In this document: positions 22,304 to 32,102 of the stretch, one piece after another
Position numbering within the stretch: position 1 is the stretch's first letter
How the letters are laid out: every line of letters starts with the position of its first letter
NCBI GenBank assembly: GCA_045837725.1
Contig: JBEWZL010000266.1
Location: forward strand, 496,001 to 560,000
Source: Vermamoeba vermiformis
Taxonomy: Eukaryota > Tubulinea > Echinamoebida
Direction: 5' to 3'
Length of the DNA: 64,000 nt
The notes under the pieces: model-generated
Told to the model about the DNA's origin: nothing
The model's database searches: none
The model's input: only the letters and a program-made list of their open reading frames with translations
Translations under genes and position numbers: made by a program

Positions 22304-23708
22304 ATGTCGCTAAAAAGGACTGTCAATTGGGTCGACCCCACTGAAGATTGGGTTCCTTACAAGCGATGTAGAATGGAAGATATATCTGATGAATTTATTG
22401 AATCGGTAAATACTGCATTATTACCGGATTTTCAACTTCGGATCTTTACAGAATTAATTCTTTAATCCAACCCTAAATTAATTTTTACAATCAATCAAGT
22501 AATAATATTTTTATTTGAAGTACCTTCCGCCCGAAGTACTGGTCAACATTTTCAAATTCTTGTCAATGCCTGACGTTGCAAGATCCGTTGTCCCTGTTTA
22601 CCAACGATGGAGGGATCTCGGTTACACGGAAGTAGAGCCTCAACAATTGCACGTTAAAGGGCACCTGTCACATTTATACATGCATGCTGTCCAGAATTAC
22701 AAGGTCTCTGCTCTGATTGTGACTGAAGGATCTCTGAACCAGATCGCCGCTCTTTTGTGTGCAAGTGCGCAACGAGACAAGACTATAACAAATGTGGTTG
22801 CCCATGGAATGTCACGTCCTACTCAGGGCCTAACAAAGGAAGAGTTTCATATCCTTGCAAATGTCGCCGAACTTGCGATCTACGCCGAACACATTGCTTA
22901 TTTGACATACTTTCCAAAAGTCACCCGCTTGCAATTGCTCCATAGTACTAGGAATTTGCCACGTTTTGCAAACAAGTTTGACTATGCTGAAGAATTGGCT
23001 GTTGACGCTCATTTCTTGACGCAACACTGTCAGTACCTTCTTTCGCTGTTCCCTTCACTGAAAAAGATCCACGTGACAAATGATCCTCAATTCACCGCAC
23101 TTGCAGTAGAAGACCAGTTAAAAGCACTGAACAAAGAGTTGGTGTGGCCTCACAACTACAGCGACGACCAGCTTGTGAACATGCCTTATCATCACTTCTA
23201 CTATCGAACAGGTCAGACTATGGCCGTCTCAAACTTTCCAGCTCTTGTGAAGAAGTGGAAGAAGACGATTGAATCAAATAAGAACAAAAAGACGGCCAAT
23301 ATGAGTTCGTCAGAGAACAAACTTCGTGCAAACATTACGTCGTTTGAGTACGAAAAAGAATTACAGACTAAGCCAGCCAAATACATATACCCGTCACTCC
23401 TCGACTTCTCCAAGAGGCTGCAAATCTCTGACGAAGTCTTGATTGCGGCCATCTCTGACCAAGCTGCTTTTATCCCAAATGCCCTGGACATCATAGTCAA
23501 CACTCAATTGCTTCCCTATTGGACGACACTTGACATGTGCATGGAGTACGACAACTTAGACTTGCTGCTGCAAGCACTGAAGGACTTGAAGAACCATACT
23601 GCAGCCGTCCAACTTCGCGTTGTTCAACGCCTTATTGAACGTCTTGGAGTTGCAGCGCTTATTGACAACCTCGGATTTGATGCATTTGTTCTACTGGCAA
23701 ACTCTTCG

Positions 23709-23727
23709 AATCACGAAGGCAGCACGT
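23709..23727. repeat. left target-site duplication of the LINE
   Basis: AATCACGAAGGCAGCACGT, identical to 26450-26468. It is part of the host F-box/ankyrin coding sequence. Confidence 0.95.
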
Positions 23728-23742
23728 GTGTGTGTGTGTGTG
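23728..23742 (-). repeat. (CA)n 3' tail of the LINE
   Basis: A GT/CA dinucleotide run directly abuts the target-site duplication. On the element's strand it is a 3'-terminal CA repeat in the place where most LINEs have poly(A). Confidence 0.85.
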
Positions 23743-26449
23743 TGGGCTATTTTTACGGGATTTTTCCCGAAGGTCGTGCGACACGCGGCGCCGAATTTGG
23801 CGCACAAGGATTTCTCCCGGGTCGTACCCCCTTGTGTGTTAGGGTTAGTGAATAAATACTAATTTTTGTATGTTTTTTGTAGTTTTTCTGGATTGTCTTT
23901 AAATTTCACTTTTAAGAAGTCGTGAAATACTTTACATCTGGATCTGTATATTTTTCTGTAGTATTTTATTTGCGCATTAAATAGATTATTTGCTAAATCG
24001 TCTCTGTCTTTTTTATTCGGAATAATCTTTAATTTTTTGTAAATTTCTTTCGTAAAATATCCGTATATTCCTGCCATCGTACTTTGGTCTTCGTTTTCCC
24101 ATTCTAATTCACTATGTTTTGTCCGATACCAACGTTCGCTTGGCTGTAGTTCGATATTATGTGGTCTTAGTATCCCGTCGATTTCGAGATCTAGTCTGGT
24201 ACGTAATTGTTCATATTTTGTGCATTTTCCTATTATGTGTTTTGTGTCTTCTGTTGCTCCACAATTGATGCAGTTTTCATCTTCGTAAATCTGTTGTAGT
24301 CTTTCAATTTCTCGATTGAATTCTTTCGTTGCGTCTTTTTTTGGTAAACGACGGAATATTTCTGCTTTTCCGTTTAATTGCTTGTGTCGTAGTTTCAGAA
24401 TGAATCCCGTGTCGATATTTTTTATATTAATCGCATTATTACTTGTTCGTTTGTGTATTACCGCGTTGAGTTTTCTGTGGTCTTTTTGGATTATATTTTG
24501 ACTTCGTTTGTTCTTTTCTTTTTATTATTTTTTTACTAGGTCTAGGTATTTGATTGATTTTCATATAATAATTATTCATCCTTTCAGGTTTCACTATGTT
24601 AGTTTCAAGATCCGTAGCTATTTTTGCCAGTTCATCGGCTTTTTCATTTCCTTCTATTATTAATTTATATTCGTTACCGTATTGAGTTGTAATGCTTCGA
24701 TTTTTGAGAAATTTGTTAATTTTTCTTCATCATTCGCGTACTGTTTCAATTTCATATCAATGTGACTTGGAACATGTTCGAACATCACATTTATTTGTCG
24801 ATTTACGATATGATCCTTTATTCGTTTAATAACTGCATCGTATTTATTGCGTTTCAATATTTGTGATCGTAGTGCCTCTCGTATCGTTTTAATCGAGCTT
24901 TCTGAGTCCGTAATGATCAAAACCTCTTTTCCGTTTGTTATTTTGCTGAGACCGTATTCAATTCCTTCTAGTTCGGATTCATACGAGTCTTGTATGTCAT
25001 TTGTTCGTTTTGATATGTTATATCGGTCATTTCCGAAGTATACGCCAAATCCTGCTTGGTTATTTTTCTTATTCATCGAACCATCCGTCCATATCGCTAT
25101 TCGGTCTTTTATTCGGTATTCTTCCGTATTGTATTGCTTGTTTTCCTTCGTTTGTTGTACTAGCGTTCGTTTGTATAATTGATTTGTTTTTAGCATGGGG
25201 AACGTGATATCGGCAACTAGGTTTTTGTACTCTTCTGGCGTTAATTCATCAGTGTCTTTCATTTGAGCGTTTATGCTATCTCGGTTTATTATTTCCCGGG
25301 GTGTCTTTGAGCGTTTATTCAGTAGTTTACATCCGTCGTTAATTTGGTTATCGTCCAATTTGATACGAGTTAATTCGTCTTTAATTAGTCCGAGTAGGTT
25401 ACCTTCGTTTATGTTTTTATGTAGTGTTACATCGTATGTTTTTAATATGTTGATCGTATTGCATATTAGCGGGTCATTTATTTTTCTTGTTTTTGTTATA
25501 TTTCTAGTCGCCTTTTCGTCTTTAAGTCGTTGTTCTAGTATTTTATTAAGGATCGAGTTGCTGTTCAGTCCCCTTTCTACGATACTGTTTGCAAAGGTTT
25601 TTTCGTTTGTTATTCGTAGGTTTTCAATTTGTATACCTCCTTCTGTTCTGGGTAGTTGTAGTCTATCGTTATTGGCTTTTGCGTGTAGAGGAATGGCTTT
25701 TTTGATTAAATTCATGATATTGTTGTTCATTTCGTCGAGCATGTTGTTGTCAAAAAGTTGGATTTGGAAATGATATTCTATCGATGGGATAATGACTTTC
25801 TTTATTAGTTCTGTTTTGCATAGTACGTCTAGTTTTTTTGATTTGATAATTGACAACTTGGATCGGAATTTTTTAATCGCTTCGTCGATATTATTTTGGT
25901 TTTCTCCTTTAAGGTTAATCAGTACACCAAGGTATTTGTAGTTTCCCGTCTCATTGATTGTTTGTATTGCTTTATTATAGAATTTAATGTCTTCGTTTTT
26001 GTGATACGACGCGTACGCTGATTTATCGTGGTTGACTAGAATGCCGTAATATTCTGAAAACTTTTCTATAGTCTCGGCCATTCGTTTTATGTCTCCGTAA
26101 TCTTCAGATATGAGTAATATATCATCGGCGAATGCCAGGACTGGAATTTGTATATTTTTGTTTTTCGTCATCCCGTATCCTTCTGATTCTTCTTCAATCA
26201 TTTTTAGTAGCGGATTAATAAATATAATGAATAATAATGGCGATAAACCGTCCCCTTGTTTAACTCCTCTTTCGATATCGATTTTTTCCGTTAGTTCGTT
26301 GTTCACTATTATATTCGCTTTGTTGTTTTTGTATATATTTAGTAGTAGAGTTATCATTTCGGAGTCTATTTTATAGTATTCTAGTATTTGTTGTAATCCC
26401 CAATGTTCGACGCTGTCATATGCTTTTTTGAAGTCGATGAAGGCAAGGG
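23728..26449 (-). mobile_element. 5'-truncated non-LTR retrotransposon (LINE, RT-RNase H-CCHC type)
   Basis: The element lies on the minus strand and is cut off inside the reverse transcriptase domain at its 5' end (FIDFKKAYDSVEHWGL). Next come ERGVKQGDGLSPLLF, the active-site motif AFADDILLIS, and an RNase H domain (WTDGS, ESELEGIEYGL, IITDSES, HVPSH ... IEGNEKADELA). Then come TGFILKLRHKQLNGK and a zinc knuckle CINCGATEDTKHIIGKC. RT-RNH-CCHC order fits the I/R1-like LINE groups. The frame breaks near the end of the RNase H domain (about 24675), so this copy is dead as well as truncated. The 3' UTR (23743-23858) has small palindromes and ends in a CA repeat. Exact 19-base duplications flank it, indicating a fairly young insertion. 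Confidence 0.95.
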
Positions 26450-26468
26450 AATCACGAAGGCAGCACGT
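26450..26468. repeat. right target-site duplication of the LINE
   Basis: A perfect copy of 23709-23727. The host coding sequence resumes directly after it. Confidence 0.95.
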
Positions 26469-27513
26469 TGGTCCACCGATTCGTCAAAAAACACGTGGAT
26501 TTACACGAAATTTCGCCCTACATTCGCGCATGGGACGTCGTTAATGGCAAAGGAATGGCACCAATTGACATAGCAATGCAAGACTGGAATATACCCGTCG
26601 TGATGTTCTTGCTACTTCACGGAGCTCAGTTCCGAAGCATAGGTATAGACTTCCCACTTCAATCGTTCCTCAGCTACGCTATTTCCTATTATGGAAATCA
26701 TCCTCATCAGTTGGAACTCGCGGAAATAATTCGTCACTTGGTCACGCATTATGGCGCTGCGATAAATTATCCCGATCAAAGTGGAGATAGTTGTCTTGGT
26801 ATCGCTATCAAAACCGGCAACCCAGTAATTTTGCAACTGATTCTGAGTTGGGAGGAAATGTTCACTGGCCATGCAGCAACGGCATGAAGCCAGTGCCACT
26901 CGTTTGCAGATTAATCAACAACATCAACGACTTCAAATGCATGATCAATTGCTTGGTAGAGTACGGGGCTGACATCAACGCAACTGGCATTCAATTCTAC
27001 CCGCATTATTCCTGCGAAATTTCGCCATTAGTAATTCTCATGGACAAGCCAAATCCCGAGCCATACATGAGACAGTCATGGTGCCTCGTTGAACTCTATT
27101 GATGCGTATGGCTGGACAGTGTTACATTACTACATCCAGAAAGTGAGCGATCAAGACCGCGTTGCTCGATTATTGCAACAAAAGATACCAAACTGTAGCG
27201 TGCAGTATGAAGGAGGCGAACAATATTTAAATCTTGATGCAAGTATGATTACTGCACAAATCAGCGAACAAGTCCTCAAGGAGCTTTTTTCAGATAGTGC
27301 CTAGATTCAAAGCTCCTGCAAAATTTTGTACATAAATCGTTATTACTATATGCTTTGCTTGTCCGTAAACGAAGAATTGCTTTCGTCGAAGAGATTTCAC
27401 GTACAAAAAAAGGAAATATCGCGTTACGAAAGAATACGTTGTGAATTCTTTGGCACGCCATAAATATCCTAAACATTGCTATTTTGATATAAAAGTAAAC
27501 TAAAGCAACACTA

Positions 27514-29754
27514 ATGGTAAGTTCGAACTTATATTAGTTGATTATTCTAACGTGTCTCATAGGGTAATACAGCAAGCCAAGCTAACCGTTCTCCTGTTCA
27601 ATGGGGGATTCGCACTCTGGACCCTTATTTGGAACCGGAATTTTCAATGCAAAAAAAGGATGATAAGAGAATTCAGACGATGGTTGGATTGGTAAGCGGA
27701 GAGTGATTTAGATCTTGATCCGTCAATTCTTTTTTAATTCTCTACCTTTTTAGTTCCAACAGATTATGAAGCTTCATATTCATTACTTGCCGCCAGAAGT
27801 ACTTGTTAGAATATTCGAATTCTTTCCGTTGAACTTCATCGCCAAATCCGTGGTCAAAGTTTGCCGTCGATGGAGAGCGGTCTGCTACCTTCTTCTGAAG
27901 CCTCGACAATTGCGTGTTAATGAAGTTTATTACAATTTATACAAGCACGCTGTTTACAATTTCAAAATCGACACGCTGATTCTGTGCCATGGATCCGTAG
28001 AGAAAATAGCCAATATTTTGGTCTGTTCAAAAAGGCCAATCAATACTGTTGTTGCCTATAATATACGCGAGTCATATCGTCAGCTCACTTCCGATGAACA
28101 AAGAGCCACAGAAAACGTTACAACGCTTGCTATTTACGCTTCGGATCTTGGATGCTTGTATCAATTCCCGCAAGTCCGTCGATTGCAATTGTTGAAAGAT
28201 GCTGGCAATATAACAGTCGAAGTTGAAGGTGCATTTGAAAGCGTTGAAGAATTGACAGTTGACAGGAGTTTTCTCGAGCGAAATTTCGAAACAATTCTTT
28301 CGCTCTTCCCTTCGCTGACAACCATCAACCTGTTAGATAACCGCATAGATAACTATCTGCAACAAAAACTTTGGACTATTGGAATAGAATTGCGATGGCC
28401 ATTGAATTTCACGAAGAAAGAATTAGCTGAAATTCCGTATCATCATTTCTACTATCAAACCGGAGACACTATGGCCTATTCGAAGCCCAGTTATGTAGTT
28501 GAAAACTGGAAGACTATCATCACTTCAATAGAATACGAAAATGATTTATATTCAAGACCTATCGAGTACGTTTACCCTTCAACGATAGATTTTTCAAAGC
28601 AACAGCAGCGTCGGTCAGAGAAAGAAATCATTCGCCAAATAGTTCCCATAGCCAAGCGCCAACTAGAATCTGTCGTTGAGTCTCAGCTTCTGCCGTATTG
28701 GACAACAGTCGACCTGTGCATGGCACACGCTAATCGGCGGCAGTTAGTTCCGAACCTGCTAAGGCGATTGGAAGCCAAACATTTTACAACAGTGAAGACA
28801 AAAGTATTGTGTGAACTGATAGAACACTACGGTATTACGGAGTTGATCAGAATCATGGGAGAGGAGTCGTTCCGCAAAGTCGTAAATTCTCAGAATTCAA
28901 ACGGCAACACGCAGGCTCATAGAATCGTCAGAGAAGACTGCAGAATAGATTTGAACGAGATTGCACCGTACATCGAACATTGGCACGTGTTCAACAACAA
29001 AGGAATTGCGCCCATTGATATCGCACTCAAAACCATGGACATGTCAATCATCACATTTTTGCTTCAACGCGGCGCTATTTTGCCAGAAGATCACAATATT
29101 CCGTTCACCTACTCAAATTTCAACTTCTTCAAACAGTATCAGCCTTCAATTTTCAAGACAAAAAACCCAACTCAAATGTTGTTCCACGATGATTGGCTGC
29201 GAAGCGGGACTTCGGTCATTAGAGCAGTCGATGCAATGGTATCAGTTGGTGCAAATGTCCACGCTTTCAATCGACATCTTCAATCGTTCCTCAACTTCAT
29301 TATTTCCTTTTATGGAAGTCACTTTGAAAAGTCAGAACTTGAAAATCTGATTGAACGATTGGTACAACATTACAAAGTGGACATTAATCAGCTTGACGGC
29401 AATGGCGACACTCCTCTAGGCACGGCTATTAGGACAATTAACACCAAGATCATCAAGTTGATTGCTCGATTGGGAGCTACTGTCAACGATATTTGCAGCA
29501 ACAACATGAAGCCGATTCCGTTCATTTGCAGCTCAGTCAAGAACATCAACGCGTTTAAATGCTTAATCGATTGCCTGTTGGAGTTCGGAACTGACATCAA
29601 CCCCATCACCGTTCAATATACTACCACAGGAGATCGCGTCGTCTCTCCTTTGTTGCTCGTGATGGAAAATCGAAATTTCATACCGTTCATGAAACACTTG
29701 GTGTCACGTGGTGCTTCACTGAACTTCGTCGATTCGCAAGGATGGACTTTGTAG
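27514..29754 (+). CDS. F-box/ankyrin protein, second of a tandem pair, ends at an early TAG
   Basis: The first coding exon is only the ATG (27514-27516). A 46-base intron follows, then GNTASQANRSPVQWG, so the protein would begin MGNTAS, a good N-myristoylation signal. After a second intron an F-box appears (HYLPPEVLVRIFEFFPLNFIAKSVV), followed by helical sequence and ankyrin-like repeats (KGIAPIDIALKTMDMSIITF, NGDTPLGTAIRTINTKIIKL). The frame stops at TAG 29752-29754 after SQGWTL, but the same frame stays open for 66 more codons (HHFIHKTTDVDYRVQ ... EIFTESEYDFE) to TAG 29953-29955. That extension aligns with the end of the upstream paralogue (LHYYIQKVSDQDRVA ... VLKELFSDSA). The first TAG therefore looks like a recent nonsense change, or a site of readthrough. 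The likely role is a membrane-tethered SCF substrate receptor. Confidence 0.87.
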
Positions 29755-30050
29755 CATCATTTCATTCACAAAACAACTGATGTTGACTACCGCGTCCAAG
29801 CTATCACTTTGTTGCGTCAGCAGCTGTTACAAGATGCAATGGACATTGACGAAGATCACAATGGAAGTTCATTTTGCCTCCGTCAAATCACTCCGCAATT
29901 GAGCGAGCAAGTTCTTGCTGAAATTTTTACGGAGAGCGAATATGATTTTGAATAGGCCTATACAAATTATTGTTATCTTCATCGTTCATATTGTATATTT
30001 TTTGTTAACGAGTAAAAGGATGTTTGCGGATCTAAGGCTGGCGAAAAAAG

Positions 30051-32000
30051 TTATTTATTAGTAATGTGTAGTGTAGCAGCAAAAGTGTCCTTAGCGTGCT
30101 CAACGATATCGTGCCCAGGCAAGCCAGTGCCAGTCTGACAAATAATTTGTCGATGAGCGATGTGCAGTGCGGATGTAAACAGGACGTCGTAGCGGATCCA
30201 TTCTAGTTTTCTTAATCCACTTAATATGCTTCTTAATGCATCGCCTTTGCTATCGTTGACATAAAACTTGGCATATACATCTTTTTCGACTACTGTTGTC
30301 GTTGTTCCATTCGGATCCGTTTTCGTCGTAGTTTTTTCTACTGTAGTCGTAACAACCGTATTATTTTCGCCGCTATTCTTAGTAGAACTGCTACTACTAG
30401 CGCTATTATTAATATTTCTATTATTTGAGAATGAAATGTTTTTGTCAGTCGGATCCGACTCTTTTGTCGAAGCATCCGAAACTTCGTTATCAAGTTCTTC
30501 GCTATAGTCCTCCGAGGTCAAATTTTCCGCTTCAAATGCACCAGTGTCAATGGCATTTTCCGGTAATTTTCTGCTTTCATCTTCAATTTGGAACTCGAGT
30601 CTATTCGCAATAATATGCGGGTATTTTGGATCCGTCCGGATCTCGTCTTCATTGACCGTTGGACCCTGTTTATCATCATGATCAAGAGGCTTATTATTAT
30701 TGCCATGACTATGTTGCTTCTTCCCGACGCTATGACTTCGCTTCAATCCTCCTTTGTGCAATTTTTCTTTGTAAATATTTCGCGGAACAATTGCAGCCGT
30801 GCAGTACGGCACTGTCAAATCGTATTGCACATTGGCGTATAAATATCGATACTTGAACGCTACTAGGGCTTTCCAAAAATAGATATCTGCGAAATTTCGT
30901 TATTAGAATCGACCAATTTTTTTTGTTCATGAATGAATGGTTCAGTGAACGAATCTTACTTGGATCTGCCATAGCTTGCAATAAAGGTCGATTGTCGAAT
31001 TCTTCAACGGTATCTTCAAGCATTAATTGACGGCCTGCCAGTAGGCAGATTAGTTTTAAATTTGAAGGGCAGATCTTCGGTCAAAAGTGCACTTGCCTGT
31101 TTTGGAAATAAACGATCGCGTGACCCAACTAATTAAGGAGTTGAAACCGGAATTGGTTGATCTCCGTGATCCGCAGTGAGGCGTAGCAAAAGTCATAAAT
31201 ACCTGATCGTGACAAAAATTTAGGTTCAGATCTGTCCTTCAATCCAATAAATAAGAAATATTTTTATACTTACATGAGGTTCAAAGTTTTCTAATAAAAA
31301 ATTTTCTTTGTTGAGCTCGCCAAGGGCGTAGCGGAGAACAAGACCGCCGAGACTGTGACCGAGACAAGACAACTTGACTTTTCCATCAATTTTTAGTTGT
31401 TCTCGAACATGTTTGATCTAAATATAATATTAATGCGACTATTCAATAGTTTCATCGGATCTGGGAAGAAAGAAAGTCGGATTTTTTTGGATTTACGACC
31501 TGAAACGAAAATCGGAACTGGAAAATGAGTCTATATTATTATATTATGACATTAGTACCTCTGTAGCAACAAGTTTTCCAATTGCGTCAATTCCTACATA
31601 AAAAAGAAATTTTAAGATAATTTTTCCGAGTCTTAGTGGTTATACCAACCTGTAAATGTCTTATTGCGGTACGAATGTGCAGTGTGCTAGTAAAAATAAT
31701 TAATATTAATAATCCTGACCGTTATTCAGTCTGCAGAACTGTAATTTGAAAACGGCACGTAAACCTCCGTATTCTGATTTAATTAAAAATAGCGTGGGAT
31801 TAATAATTATATTAAAATTAGAATGAATATTATAGCCTTAAAGCTAGATCATAACATACCAAGTGGATTGCGGGATCTTCCTTGGCAAAATAAGGCTTCC
31901 ACACCTTCATAACGGAATCCCAATCCGATGCTTTACCACCAAGACCATGGCATAATATAACCAAGTGCGTAATAGGCACTTGTTGTGTGTTCTTCTCCAT
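30051..32000 (-). CDS. DUF676 serine esterase/lipase-like protein
   Basis: The start MEKNTQQVPITHLVILCHG (ATG at 32000) carries the HGLGGKASDW oxyanion motif. The nucleophile elbow GHSLGGLVLRYALGEL follows about one exon later (near 31320-31380). These two motifs mark the DUF676/ROG1-like alpha/beta-hydrolase family of putative lipases. The C-terminal half has a long low-complexity insert rich in Asp, Ser, Asn and Thr (about 30290-30600), then a conserved end (KLEWIRYDVLFTSALHIAHRQIICQTGTGLPGHDIVEHAKDTF). That end is typical of the family and contains the late His. Six or more short introns are present. The insert is likely disordered. Confidence 0.85.
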
Positions 32001-32102
32001 CTGTCGTAAGTTTTTTGTCCGTGAAACATTTTTTTTCAGTTATCTCGTCGCGGAACCAGTTAACCACAAGTTCCCAAGCTACTAATTTAGTAAATATTTT
32101 TA

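Larger units (their letters stand above)
22304..27304 (+). pseudogene. F-box/ankyrin gene disrupted by a LINE, first of a tandem pair
   Basis: Exon 1 encodes MSLKRTVNWVDPTEDW. Exon 2 opens with an F-box (YLPPEVLVNIFKFLSMPDVARSVV) and continues with helical sequence and ankyrin-like repeats closely related to the gene at 27514. A LINE sits at 23728-26449 between two copies of a 19-base target site. The host frame reads through one copy of that site (NHEGST then LVHRFVKKHVDLHEISPYI), so the gene was open here before insertion. Downstream the frame also shifts twice, near 26850 (before GGNVHWPCSNGMKP) and near 27085 (before GASLNSIDAYGW). It is therefore a pseudogene whatever the fate of the insertion. 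The last readable segment ends VLKELFSDSA. Confidence 0.88.

Noticed and set aside
23728-23742. GT repeat as an independent microsatellite
   Set aside because: It ends exactly at the LINE target duplication, so it is best read as the element's 3' tail.
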